Of a DNA stretch of 64,000 bases, positions 54,201-63,234 are shown one piece after another; positions within the stretch are counted from its first letter, which is position 1; every line of letters begins with the position of its first letter. Where the stretch lies: NCBI RefSeq assembly GCF_023555005.1, contig NZ_JAMJPJ010000001.1, positions 1 to 64,000 on the forward strand. The letters run 5' to 3'. The notes below the pieces were generated by a model. It had not been told where the DNA came from. It searched no databases and was given only the letters and a program-made list of their open reading frames with translations. The stretch is from Halomonas llamarensis. Its GTDB lineage: Bacteria; Pseudomonadota; Gammaproteobacteria; Pseudomonadales; Halomonadaceae. Position numbers and translations under genes: made by a program.

Positions 54201-55025
54201 TTAGTGCTCACGCTTTTCAACCGGTTCGCAACGCACCACGTCTTCATAAGCATGCCAGCTGGCATAGCCCAGCATCGGCAAGATCAGTGCAAGGCCAATG
54301 TAGAAGGTCAACACGCCAATAATCACGCAGCCGGTCAGAATCATTGCCCACAGCAGCATTGGCCGGAAGTTGCGAGCCACACTGCGAATACTCGCTTCAA
54401 TGCCTTCCATAAAGGTTAAGCCTTGATCCATCAGCGTAGGAATTGCCACAGCGCTAATCGCAAAAGCACCAAAGGCCAATACCGCGCCAGCTGCCGTGCC
54501 CACAGCCAGCATACCGAGCCCTTCGGGTGTGGTCAGCAGTGATGCATAGAGCATGTCGGCGCTTGGCGCCTCCAAGCCGAAAAATAACGCAAAAAGAAGT
54601 GTCGCGAGCCGAATCCAAGCGAGAAAGAAGATCATCATCATCACGCCCATCATGGCCAACTGCCCTGCGTGCGGCTTCCAACTGCCGAACGCATCGCCCA
54701 AATTGGGCGGGCGCCCCCGCTCAATCGCTTGGCTGACACCGTACGACCCCACTGCCACAAGCGGGCCAATAAACATAAAACCGGCGATAAGCGGCAATAA
54801 CCAGTGCCAATAACCTAGCGTGAGAACGCCTGCGGTCACCGCAATACTTAACCCCACCCAGAACATCCCATAGGCAAGACTCACGACCGGTGCATGCCGA
54901 AAGTCTTCAATACCCGCGGTTAGCCATGCTTTGGGCCGATCCATTCCCACTTGGTTGATGCTGATTTTTACCGTCGGCAAATCACCGACTGCATGCTCAT
55001 GTGTTTTTGTTGTTGCCGTGCTCAT
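54201..55025 (-). CDS. DUF2189 integral membrane protein
   Basis: A 274-aa inner-membrane protein with about six hydrophobic segments. It begins with a hydrophilic stretch and VGMDRPKAWLTAGIEDFRHAP, which is typical of DUF2189 proteins, and has the conserved GPLVAVGSYGVSQAIERGRPP. The function of the family is unknown; members often sit near respiratory or stress genes. It is a single gene with its own strong terminator. Nothing in the sequence suggests a substrate. Confidence 0.82.
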   Translation of the reverse strand: MSTATTKTHEHAVGDLPTVKISINQVGMDRPKAWLTAGIEDFRHAPVVSLAYGMFWVGLSIAVTAGVLTLGYWHWLLPLIAGFMFIGPLVAVGSYGVSQAIERGRPPNLGDAFGSWKPHAGQLAMMGVMMMIFFLAWIRLATLLFALFFGLEAPSADMLYASLLTTPEGLGMLAVGTAAGAVLAFGAFAISAVAIPTLMDQGLTFMEGIEASIRSVARNFRPMLLWAMILTGCVIIGVLTFYIGLALILPMLGYASWHAYEDVVRCEPVEKREH

Positions 55026-55192
55026 CGCATGACTCCTTCTGTCAGCGTCGTAATGCTGCCTTAATCTCAGCTTATTTTTACTGTAGTTGACTTATGTCAG
55101 CACACGAGGCGGAAAATCGTCTGACGTACAAAAATTCCACGAATGGCGGCTTTTGTGACAAAAAAGTTGATGCGTTAACACTACCTAATAAA

Positions 55193-55218
55193 AAACCCCA
55201 GGCAGGCCCCTGGGGTTT
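55193..55218 (-). terminator. Terminator of the TAXI-TRAP/usp operon
   Basis: Arms 55193-55202 and 55209-55218 (AAACCCCAGG and its complement) pair over 10 bp with a 6-nt loop. On the minus strand the stem is followed by a T-rich run (TTTTTTATTA overlapping the arm end). It is 38 bp past the usp stop. Confidence 0.88.
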
Positions 55219-55256
55219 AGTGCGTTGATTACGCTGTTTTTTTACTGTCGCTTTGC

Positions 55257-55685
55257 TTAACGCACAATCATCACCGATATTTTAGCGTGATGTACCACGT
55301 GCTCGGCATTGGGGCCAAGCACGTAATCGACAAACTTACGCTTGTTATGCGAAGCCATCACGATGAGGTCGATATCAAGCTGCTTGCCGGCTTTGATAAT
55401 CGCCTCCCACGGTGAACCATCCACGATCACGCTTTGGGTCTGGATACCATCCGGCACGTTCTCTTGGATAAACGCATGCTGTGCCTCTTTTACTGCCTCA
55501 TGGGCCTTCTTTGAGAAGTTTTTGGGAAAGTAAGCGCCCACCATCGGCATCTTAACGTCCGGCAACACCGTCACGACGTGCAACGAGGCGCCAAACGTTT
55601 GACACAGCGTAATGGCCGTAGGCAACGCTTTTTTCCAGGAGGCCTCTTCATTGAGGTCCACCGGCAACATGATCTTATGGTACAT
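55257..55685 (-). CDS. Universal stress protein A family, TeaD-like
   Basis: A 142-aa UspA protein. ATG 55685 is chosen for the GGAGA upstream and the canonical start MYHKIMLPVDLNE; a longer frame from 55730 lacks support. The ATP-binding motif is visible near the C-terminus (MASHNKRKFVDYVLGPNAEHV, the G-x-x-A-E-x-V type loop). It lies 13 bp after the fused TRAP permease gene. In Halomonas elongata the UspA protein TeaD is likewise encoded at the end of the ectoine TRAP operon and regulates uptake, so a regulatory role on this TAXI transporter is likely (inference). Confidence 0.88.
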   Translation of the reverse strand: MYHKIMLPVDLNEEASWKKALPTAITLCQTFGASLHVVTVLPDVKMPMVGAYFPKNFSKKAHEAVKEAQHAFIQENVPDGIQTQSVIVDGSPWEAIIKAGKQLDIDLIVMASHNKRKFVDYVLGPNAEHVVHHAKISVMIVR

Positions 55686-55698
55686 GACGCGCTCTCCT

Positions 55699-58293
55699 TT
55701 AAGCCGACGCCACGGCGGCACTGCGATCACGCCGCCGGCGTTGCATCAATACAATCAGACCGAACACCAAGAAAGCCGGAATCCACATCAGCTCCTTGGT
55801 CCAGCGATCAACCGGGGCTAGCACCTTGATGATTTCCTGATCAAAGTCAAAGCCGAGATCCGCCGCCTGGCTACCGTAGGCGACCATATCGACCACGGTC
55901 CGCTCGTCCTCGATGATGAGATCCAGGCCCAGATTCTCCAGCCGCTGCTCACCGGCTTCACCCTCTGGCACCGGCAGGGTCATGAAGGTGGTCATAGGAT
56001 CGCCATAGGCATCGACCCCCGCAATCTCCAAGCGCAGCGTGGCATCTTCGTCGGCATTGCCCAAGGCCTCAACGAATTGTGCCGGCGGCACGGACTCGTA
56101 GGGATCATGGATCATGTCCATCCAGAAACCGGGGCGGAACAACGTGAACGCGATCAGCAGCAGCACGATGGATTCGTACCAGCGGTTACGGGTGATCATG
56201 AAGCCCTGGGTCGCCGCCGCAAAGATCAGCATGGCAATGGTCGACACCACGAAGATCAATATACCCTGCAGCAAGGTGACATCGATTAGTAGCAGGTCGG
56301 TGTTGAAGATAAACAAAAACGGCAATGCCGCGGTGCGCAGGCTGTAGTAGAAGGCCTGAAAACCAGTGCGAATCGGATCACCACCCGAGACCGCTGCTGC
56401 CGCGAAGGACGCCAGCCCCACCGGCGGTGTGACATCCGCCATGATGCCGAAATAGAACACGAACAGATGCACCGCGATCAACGGCACCAGCAAGCCGTTT
56501 TGTGCCCCCAGTTGCACGATGACCGGTGCCAACAGTGCCGAGACCACGATATAGTTGGCCGTGGTCGGTAGCCCCATGCCGAGAATCAAGCTGAGCACCG
56601 CGGTGAGCAACAAGATCAACATCAGGTTGCCCATGGAGAGGGTTTCTACCACCTCGGCCAATACAAGGCCGACACCGGTCTGCGATACGGCCCCGACGAT
56701 GATACCGGCGGTGGCTGTGGCAATACCAATGCCGATCATGTTGCGGGCACCGGTGACCAGCCCATTCCACAGGTCCATGACGCCTTCGAGCAGATCCGCG
56801 CGTAAGTCGCTACGATGACGGAAGATCGACGTGATGGGGCGCTGGGTGAGGATGATGAAGACCATGAACACCGTGGCCCAGAAGGCGGAAAGCCCGGGCG
56901 AGAGACGCTCGACCATCAAGCACCAAATCAGCACGATCACCGGCAGGATATACTGGAGGCCGACCAGCACCGTAGGCCGGGTCTCGGGAAGCGTGTAGAT
57001 AGGGGTATCCGGGTCGTCGAGCTCAAGCTCGGGGTAACCGGCTGCCAGCTTGAGCAGCGCGACATAGACCGCCGTCAGCGCCACCGCAATGACCCAGGGC
57101 GTGGCATCACCAAGTACGGGTTTTAGCCAGCCCAGGCCGTAGTAAACCACCAGCGCCGTCACCATCATCAGTAATAAGCCGCCAAGGAAGCCGATCACCT
57201 TGCGCACCAGGGGCTTAGGCGGATTGCTGCTCTGAAGCCCCTGCAGGTTCGCCTTGAGCGCTTCAAGGTGGACGATATAGATCAGCGCAATATAGGAGAT
57301 CAGCGCCGGCAAAAAGGCATGCTTGATCACCTCCACATAGGAGATGCCTACGTACTCGACCATCAAAAAGGCCGCAGCCCCCATGACCGGCGGCATAATC
57401 TGGCCGTTGACCGAAGACGATACCTCGACCGCGCCCGCCTTCTCGGCGGAGAAGCCGACCCGTTTCATCATCGGCACGGTAAAGGTACCGGTCGTCACCA
57501 CGTTAGCAATGGAGGAGCCGGAAATCAGGCCGGTCATGCCCGAGGCTACCACAGCGGCCTTGGCCGGGCCTCCCTTGTAGTGGCCCAGCAGCGAGAAGGC
57601 GACTTTGATGAAGTAGTTGCCGGCCCCGGCCTTGTCGAGCAGAGCACCAAAGAGCACAAAGAGAAAGACGAAGCTGGTCGACACCCCCAGCGCAATGCCA
57701 AACACCCCTTGAGTCGTCAGCCACTGGTGATTGATCAGCCCATAGAGGCTAACCCCACCATGGGAGAGGATACCGGGCATCCAAGGGCCCGCCAGACTAT
57801 AAAGAAGAAATACCGACGCTACGATCATTAGTGGCGGGCCAAGCGCTCGGCGAGTCGCTTCGAGCAGCAACAAAATTCCCACTACACCGATAATCACGTC
57901 CTGCAGTATCGGCGCGCCGGGACGCTGCGATAGCTGCTCATAGAACATGAACATATAGGCACCACAAAAAGCCGCTGTCGCCGCCAGAATCCAATCCTGG
58001 ATAGGGATACGATCCCGAGGCGAGCGCTTGAGTGCCGGATAGGCCATATAGGCCAGAAACAGTGCGAAGGCCAAGTGAATGGAGCGGGATTCGGTGGCGC
58101 TGAACACCCCAAACCCCAACATAAAGGACACAGGCGACGCGATCCACAGCTGGAGGAGTGACCACACTGCCGCGATGCTCACCAATAGTTTCCCAGGCAT
58201 ACCGGCCGGCTTGCGAGCCCCTGAATCGGTCGAAGCGACCATATCCTCGAGATCAACCTCCGATCCCGCGGCCTTCTTTTTATCCTCAGTCAT
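55699..58293 (-). CDS. TAXI-type TRAP transporter fused permease (4TM+12TM)
   Basis: An 864-aa membrane protein combining DctQ-like and DctM-like parts, the usual form for TAXI TRAP systems. Features: ASGMTGLISGSSIANVVTTG and GLPTTANYIVVSALLAP in the large-subunit part, and MADVTPPVGLASFAAAAVSGG for the conserved TPPVG loop. It also has a C-terminal periplasmic or cytoplasmic domain (about 720-830) before a last TM helix. It receives substrate from the TAXI binding protein encoded upstream, 137 bp away. Substrate unknown; TAXI systems have been linked to glutamate and other organic acids. Confidence 0.92.
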   Translation of the reverse strand: MTEDKKKAAGSEVDLEDMVASTDSGARKPAGMPGKLLVSIAAVWSLLQLWIASPVSFMLGFGVFSATESRSIHLAFALFLAYMAYPALKRSPRDRIPIQDWILAATAAFCGAYMFMFYEQLSQRPGAPILQDVIIGVVGILLLLEATRRALGPPLMIVASVFLLYSLAGPWMPGILSHGGVSLYGLINHQWLTTQGVFGIALGVSTSFVFLFVLFGALLDKAGAGNYFIKVAFSLLGHYKGGPAKAAVVASGMTGLISGSSIANVVTTGTFTVPMMKRVGFSAEKAGAVEVSSSVNGQIMPPVMGAAAFLMVEYVGISYVEVIKHAFLPALISYIALIYIVHLEALKANLQGLQSSNPPKPLVRKVIGFLGGLLLMMVTALVVYYGLGWLKPVLGDATPWVIAVALTAVYVALLKLAAGYPELELDDPDTPIYTLPETRPTVLVGLQYILPVIVLIWCLMVERLSPGLSAFWATVFMVFIILTQRPITSIFRHRSDLRADLLEGVMDLWNGLVTGARNMIGIGIATATAGIIVGAVSQTGVGLVLAEVVETLSMGNLMLILLLTAVLSLILGMGLPTTANYIVVSALLAPVIVQLGAQNGLLVPLIAVHLFVFYFGIMADVTPPVGLASFAAAAVSGGDPIRTGFQAFYYSLRTAALPFLFIFNTDLLLIDVTLLQGILIFVVSTIAMLIFAAATQGFMITRNRWYESIVLLLIAFTLFRPGFWMDMIHDPYESVPPAQFVEALGNADEDATLRLEIAGVDAYGDPMTTFMTLPVPEGEAGEQRLENLGLDLIIEDERTVVDMVAYGSQAADLGFDFDQEIIKVLAPVDRWTKELMWIPAFLVFGLIVLMQRRRRDRSAAVASA

Positions 58294-58362
58294 AAGCGTG
58301 CCCTGCTCTTTAACGTTTGACCTGGAACCCTTCTAGGTGATGCCGTTCGACACCCCAAACAG

Positions 58363-58393
58363 AATGCGCGGCCCCCTCGGGTGACCGCGCATT
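58363..58393 (-). terminator. Intercistronic hairpin between TAXI binding protein and permease genes
   Basis: Arms 58363-58371 and 58385-58393 (AATGCGCGG and complement) pair over 9 bp with a 13-nt loop. The T-run lies on the plus strand side only. On the transcribed minus strand it has no T-tract and probably stabilises the upstream binding-protein message. Confidence 0.55.
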
Positions 58394-58430
58394 TTTTTCA
58401 CCGAGGTGTGTTCACCTCAGAATAACCGTA

Positions 58431-59411
58431 TTACTCAATCCAGCCTTGCTCGCGATAATAGCGCGCAGCACCGTCGTGTAGCGGCGCAGACAGACCTGAT
58501 GACACCATTTCTTCCGGGTCGAGATTCTCAAAGGCCGGATGCAGACGTTTGAAACGATCAAAGTTGTCGAACACGGCCTTGACGGTCTGGTAGATGATTT
58601 CTTCGTCAGCCTCAGCCGTCGTCACGAAGGTCGCGGCCACACCAAAGGTCTCAACATCATCCGGATTGCCCTTATAGAGGCCACCGGCAATGACAGACTT
58701 AGAGTAGTAGGGATACTCTTCAACAATCCCGTCAATATCTTCGTCATTCATCGGGATCAGACGCGAATCGACGGTCGTGGTGGCTTCCTGGATAGAGCCG
58801 TTGGGGTGACCCACGACATAGACCATTGCATCGACGTTGTTATCCGCCAGAGCAGCGGCCTGCTCGGCGGCATCCAGCTGAGACGCCAACGCAAAGGTGT
58901 CTTCAGTCCAGTCCTTCGCATCCATCACCACTTCCATGGTGTTGCGCTGGCCAGAACCCGGGTTGCCGATATTGACGCGCTTACCTTCCAAGTCGTCAAG
59001 CGTCTCAATACCCGAATCGGCGCGTGCCAGCAGGGTCAGCGGCTCGCCATGGACACGGAAAACGGCGCGCAAATCCTCGTAGGCATCTCCCTCGAAGTTA
59101 CCGGTGCCGTGATAGGCCTGATACTGGACATCGGACTGGGCAACTCCCATATCCAGCTGGCCGGATTTAATGCCATTAATGTTGGCCACCGAACCACCGG
59201 TTGAAGGCGCGTTACACTTAATGTTGGCGTCTTCCAGACGGTTGGCCAGGCGACAGATCGACTGACCCACCACGTAGTAAACGCCCGTCTGACCACCGGT
59301 ACCAATGGTGATGAATTGCTCTTCATCCTGAGCCATGGCGGGTGATGCGAACATGGCAGCTCCCAGCAACGCGCCGGAAAAAGCCGCGGTAGAAAATACA
59401 TGACGATTCAT
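58431..59411 (-). CDS. TAXI-family TRAP substrate-binding protein
   Basis: A 326-aa periplasmic protein with a signal peptide (FSGALLGAAMFASPAMA). The TAXI-family start is FITIGTGGQTGVYYVVGQSIC, where this family usually reads TGGTGGVYYPLG. Further conserved parts are CNAPSTGGSVANINGIKSGQ and VNIGNPGSGQRNTME. It binds an unknown organic anion for the fused permease. First gene of a TAXI protein, permease and usp operon; AGAGG precedes the ATG, with a tandem repeat just upstream. Confidence 0.93.
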   Translation of the reverse strand: MNRHVFSTAAFSGALLGAAMFASPAMAQDEEQFITIGTGGQTGVYYVVGQSICRLANRLEDANIKCNAPSTGGSVANINGIKSGQLDMGVAQSDVQYQAYHGTGNFEGDAYEDLRAVFRVHGEPLTLLARADSGIETLDDLEGKRVNIGNPGSGQRNTMEVVMDAKDWTEDTFALASQLDAAEQAAALADNNVDAMVYVVGHPNGSIQEATTTVDSRLIPMNDEDIDGIVEEYPYYSKSVIAGGLYKGNPDDVETFGVAATFVTTAEADEEIIYQTVKAVFDNFDRFKRLHPAFENLDPEEMVSSGLSAPLHDGAARYYREQGWIE

Positions 59412-59711
59412 GGATATACCTCTTTATCTTGATGTTATAAGCGTTATAAGCCGGGCAACCGTTAACACTGAAATATCTGTTAGATTCCCTTATTAGGATA
59501 CCAAAGTCTTTCCAATACAGTCTATTACACGCATCAGCATCACGCCGACTACTACCACTTTAGCGAAAAAAACACGTTCTAGCGAAACATACAAAAGTGC
59601 CGCGAGTCCTTTACAACGTGTAAGCAGTCTAGCGGTTCATAGCGTTTAGAAGGCGTTTACTGCTATGTGAAATTGGCATAAGGCATAACCAGTGTGGTCA
59701 AGCTTAAAAAA
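59412..59711 (-). promoter_or_regulatory. Upstream region of the TAXI-TRAP operon with tandem 9-bp repeat
   Basis: This 300-bp gap holds the TAXI-operon promoter and the end of the kamA-like transcript. GTTATAAGC occurs twice in tandem (59434-59442, 59443-59451); on the minus strand it gives two TATAAC boxes and could be overlapping -10 elements or an operator. The rest is AT-rich with no supported gene. No terminator with a T-tract was found for the kamA-like gene. Confidence 0.45.
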
Positions 59712-61106
59712 TCACGACGCCTTCATGATCAATTCCTGCTTTTCGTCTTTCATGGCAGCGAACTCGGCTTCATAGAAGAACTCGCTCTCGCCAAAGGCGG
59801 GCTCCAGATGGTGCAGCCACGTCGCGTCTTCGTTGTACTTGGCGAAAAACGGGCGCTGGATCCAATCGGCATCGCGGCCTTGAATCAAGCGCAGCACGAA
59901 AACTTTCTCGCCGTGTATATCGGCCACGCCCTGAATTTCCACCTTACCCGGGTCGGCGGACATCGACGGCCCACGGGCGGTACGCGCCAAGCCAGGTGCG
60001 TGCTTCATCGCCTCACGGTAGATCTCGTAGGCGCGCACCAGCGGCACTTCAAAGTAGTGGCGCGCGCCAGTGTCACGCTCGACAAACATGTAGTAAGGGA
60101 CCATTCCCAAGCGCACTTGCTGGGTCCACATCTTGGCCCACTGCGCCGCATCGTCGTTGATATGCTTTAAAAGCGGCGCTTGAGTGCGGATTTCCGCGCC
60201 GGTGGCACGAATCCAGCGAATCGCCTCACGGCAAATCGGCGTATCCATCTCTTTCCAATGGTTAAAGTGCGCCATAAAGGCGACGTGCTTACCAGCAGCG
60301 GTCAGCTCGCGGAACAGCTCAAGGATATCCTCGGCATCCGGGTCCGTCACAAATCGGTATGGCCAGAAAGTCAGGCTTTTAGAGCCGATACGGATATCCT
60401 GAACGTGATCGAGCTCGGGCTGCATCAGCCCTTCCAGGTACATACGCAGGTGTTTAGCCTTCATCACCATGGGGTCACCGCCGGTCATCAACAGATCCGT
60501 AACCTCTTTGTGTTCGGCGAGATAGCGGTGAAGCGAGTCGGCTTCGTTGGAAGCGAACTTCAAATCTTTATCCCCGACGAATTGTGCCCAGCGAAAGCAG
60601 AAGGTGCAGTAGCTGTGACACACCTGCCCTTGACTGGGGAAAAACAGCACGGTTTCTTGATATTTGTGCTGCATGCCCGGTAGTGGCTCGCCGTCGAGCA
60701 GCGGCAGGTTAAGGTCCATCTGCCCCGCCGGGTGTGGATTAAGCTCACTACGAATACGCTCAATGGCCGGCTTCATCTCGGCAGCTGAAGCGCCTTCGCG
60801 CATCAGCTCAGCGACCTCGTCATAGTGCTCGGGGAGCAACATGCCACGCTGGGGGAAAGTGAGCTGAAAGACCGGGTCGGCGGGAATGTTATGCCAGTCG
60901 ATGAGCTCGTCGATTACGTATTCGTTAACGCGAAACGGCAGCACCTGGCTGACCACCCGCATATCAAACTGCAGGTCCTCAGGCAGAGACTGAAGCGCCT
61001 CGATCTTGTCCAACTGGCGGTGGGTGTAGACTTTGAATTGACGTGCTTCAAACGCCTCGGCATTGGGGTCACCAAGCTCAATATTGACACGCTGATTCAT
61101 AACCAT
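59712..61106 (-). CDS. KamA-family radical SAM aminomutase-like protein
   Basis: A 464-aa protein of the lysine 2,3-aminomutase family. The radical SAM cluster motif CxxxCxxC is at Cys163, Cys167 and Cys170 (CHSYCTFCFRW), with LLMTGGDPMVM following. A Lys in SADPGKVEI near the C-terminus may be the PLP-binding residue, replacing the usual Gly-rich loop; this is uncertain. True KamA makes beta-lysine; related enzymes act on glutamate or arginine or are EpmB. It is longer than EpmB (about 340 aa) and not next to epmA or efp. Beta-amino acids are osmolytes in some microbes, so a compatible-solute role is possible (inference). GGAG precedes ATG 61106. Confidence 0.8.
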   Translation of the reverse strand: MVMNQRVNIELGDPNAEAFEARQFKVYTHRQLDKIEALQSLPEDLQFDMRVVSQVLPFRVNEYVIDELIDWHNIPADPVFQLTFPQRGMLLPEHYDEVAELMREGASAAEMKPAIERIRSELNPHPAGQMDLNLPLLDGEPLPGMQHKYQETVLFFPSQGQVCHSYCTFCFRWAQFVGDKDLKFASNEADSLHRYLAEHKEVTDLLMTGGDPMVMKAKHLRMYLEGLMQPELDHVQDIRIGSKSLTFWPYRFVTDPDAEDILELFRELTAAGKHVAFMAHFNHWKEMDTPICREAIRWIRATGAEIRTQAPLLKHINDDAAQWAKMWTQQVRLGMVPYYMFVERDTGARHYFEVPLVRAYEIYREAMKHAPGLARTARGPSMSADPGKVEIQGVADIHGEKVFVLRLIQGRDADWIQRPFFAKYNEDATWLHHLEPAFGESEFFYEAEFAAMKDEKQELIMKAS

Positions 61107-61120
61107 CTCCTCGACATAAC

Positions 61121-61164
61121 CCCGCTAGCGCAGGCGCCAAAGGCGCGGAGCCTGCTCACGCGGG
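61121..61164 (-). promoter_or_regulatory. Nested hairpin in the leader of the kamA-like gene
   Basis: Three nested stems fit together: 61121-61125 with 61160-61164, 61130-61133 with 61152-61155, and 61134-61138 with 61142-61146 (14 pairs over 44 nt). The structure ends 14 nt before the ATG, next to the GGAG ribosome site. It has no T-tract, so it may shape translation rather than terminate. Confidence 0.4.
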
Positions 61165-61368
61165 AAATAAGGGATGGCTATTGGTACAGAGGCAAGGAGC
61201 GAGTTGCAAGCTTTTGCATCGACTTGCAACGATCGTCGCCAAAATATCAATCTATAGAAACAAACGATTCATCCATTTCTTGGCGCTTTGAGTAATTTTG
61301 CGGTCACCTTTTGCAGTTGAGGCACCCCAACCAAAATTAAACAAAAACGCAACGCCTCCCGTCGCTTT

Positions 61369-62670
61369 TCAAACGTTATAGCCCAACACCGTCGGCAGCC
61401 ACAGCGCGATGGCAGGGAAAACCGCCACCAGCGCCAAGGCGCACGCCATCGCAAGCACAAACAACAGCGCCCACCCCAGCGTCTGCTCCAGGCGGATTTT
61501 TGCCACTTCGGTCGTCACCATCAAATTAACCGCCACGGGTGGGGTGAACTGCCCAATGGCGATATTCATCGCGAGCAGAATGCCAAACCACACCGGGTTC
61601 CACTCGAAGTGCTGCATCACGGGGATCAAAATTGGCATCATGATGAGGTAGATCGAGATCGCATCCAGCAACATGCCCGCTACCAGTACCGCGAGCATCA
61701 CTAAGATCAGCAGCAGCACGCCGTTGTCGGTCAAGCCAATAATCCACTCGGCCAGGTGGCGGAAGGTGCCCAGCATGGTGCCCGCCCAGGCAAAAATTCC
61801 CGCTAAGGCGATAATCAGCATCACCACGCCGGAGATAATCGCCGCTTCACCGAACAGCTCCCATAGATCACGCCATGACAGCTCGCGGGTAAGAAAAAGC
61901 CCAACCAGCGCACCATAAGCCACCGCGACCACGGCCGCCTCCGTCGGGGTAAAGAGCCCCGAGCGCAGGCCCCCCAGAATCAGCACCGGGGCAAACAGCG
62001 CTGGCAGCGCTTGCTTAAACGTTTCCTGCACGCTTAGCCGCTCGGCGCCCACCCCTAGTGAGCCCTCCCAACCGTAGCGTCTGGATACCCACAGCGCCGG
62101 GAGCAAAAGCGCCAAACCGGCCAAAATCCCCGGAAATAAACCGGCGGCAAAAAGCGCGCGCAAATCCACCCCCGGCACCACAATCGAGTAGAGAATCAAC
62201 GCCACCGAAGGCGGGATAAGAATAGCGGTCGAAGCCGATGCCGCAATCAAGGTGGCCGAAAACGGCTTGGGGTAACCCGCTTTGGTCATGCTCGGCAGCA
62301 TCACCATCGCCACCGCGGCTGCATCAGCCGGGCCAGAGCCGCTCATACCGCCCATGATCATGCACACCAGCACCGCCACCAGGGCCAGGCCCCCGTGACG
62401 CGGGCCAATCAACGCCTGAGCAAAGCGGACTAAACGTAGCGCCACCCCAGCCCGCTCAAAAATCAGCCCGGTTAAAATAAACAGCGGAATCGCAATCAGC
62501 GGGTACTTGGCAATGCTGTTATAGGTATTGGTGCCGAGCGTTGCCAGCATATCCGGCGACAGCCCAGCCAAAATACCCACTGCCCCGGAAAGCGCCAGCG
62601 AAAACGCCACCGGCACTCCAGCAATCAGAAAGCCCGCAAAAGCCAAAATCATCCAAACATCAGGGCTCAT
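61369..62670 (-). CDS. TRAP transporter large permease, DctM family
   Basis: A 433-aa polytopic membrane protein with DctM features (GGMSGSGPADAAAVAMVM, ILIPPSVALILYSIV, GQFTPPVAVNLMV). It overlaps the small permease gene by 11 bp (62660-62670). Last gene of a dctP, dctQ, dctM operon on the minus strand; the kamA-like gene follows after 262 bp. Substrate unknown. Confidence 0.93.
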   Translation of the reverse strand: MSPDVWMILAFAGFLIAGVPVAFSLALSGAVGILAGLSPDMLATLGTNTYNSIAKYPLIAIPLFILTGLIFERAGVALRLVRFAQALIGPRHGGLALVAVLVCMIMGGMSGSGPADAAAVAMVMLPSMTKAGYPKPFSATLIAASASTAILIPPSVALILYSIVVPGVDLRALFAAGLFPGILAGLALLLPALWVSRRYGWEGSLGVGAERLSVQETFKQALPALFAPVLILGGLRSGLFTPTEAAVVAVAYGALVGLFLTRELSWRDLWELFGEAAIISGVVMLIIALAGIFAWAGTMLGTFRHLAEWIIGLTDNGVLLLILVMLAVLVAGMLLDAISIYLIMMPILIPVMQHFEWNPVWFGILLAMNIAIGQFTPPVAVNLMVTTEVAKIRLEQTLGWALLFVLAMACALALVAVFPAIALWLPTVLGYNV

Positions 62671-63139
62671 CGGTGAGCCTCCCGGTCAAACGGTCACGGG
62701 TTTGCTCACACAAACGCCATAGCATGGCGCCGGACAGCAGCGGCAGCCAAACGATATACCACCACTGCGGTAACCCAAGCCCGGGCGAGAGCGACTGCCA
62801 CTGGTACTCTTGCCAGGCAAGCTTAGCGCCATACCAGGTAATCAGTCCCAGCACGGCAGCGCCGCACAGCGCTTGAAACACAATCAGGGCCTTACGCGGC
62901 CCGGGTGGCAGCACACGCTCTAACAGCCCAATGCGAATATGGCGGTTACGCCGCAGCGCCACTGAGGCACCGGCGAAGGTCAGCACCACGAGAAGAAATA
63001 CCGAAAATTCTTCGGTGAAAGAAAACGAACCGCCGGTCACGTAGCGCGTCACCACGTTCGCTAAACTGATCGACGCGATGATGATTAAGGCAATTGCCCC
63101 CAGCCAGCGTTCTGGGCGCGCATCAGGTCTCCCTTGCAT
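62660..63139 (-). CDS. TRAP transporter small permease, DctQ family
   Basis: A 159-aa inner-membrane protein with four hydrophobic segments (about 12-30, 45-65, 85-107 and 125-150) and the loop RRNRHIRIGLLERVLPP typical of DctQ. It is encoded between the binding-protein and large-permease genes, overlapping the latter by 11 bp. ATG 63139 is used. Confidence 0.88.
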   Translation of the reverse strand: MQGRPDARPERWLGAIALIIIASISLANVVTRYVTGGSFSFTEEFSVFLLVVLTFAGASVALRRNRHIRIGLLERVLPPGPRKALIVFQALCGAAVLGLITWYGAKLAWQEYQWQSLSPGLGLPQWWYIVWLPLLSGAMLWRLCEQTRDRLTGRLTDEP

Positions 63140-63234
63140 CAGACATACCTTTTACAAAACAGCCCCACAGACGTCACTGCCCTTGGTTTTTAAAGCGCCA
63201 CTCAAGGGCGGTGACCACCAACATGGATGCCGGT

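Noticed and set aside
55257-59411. Identifying the TAXI operon as the ectoine transporter teaABCD
   Set aside because: teaA encodes a DctP-type binding protein with separate teaB and teaC permeases. This operon has a TAXI binding protein and a fused permease, so only the UspA linkage is shared.
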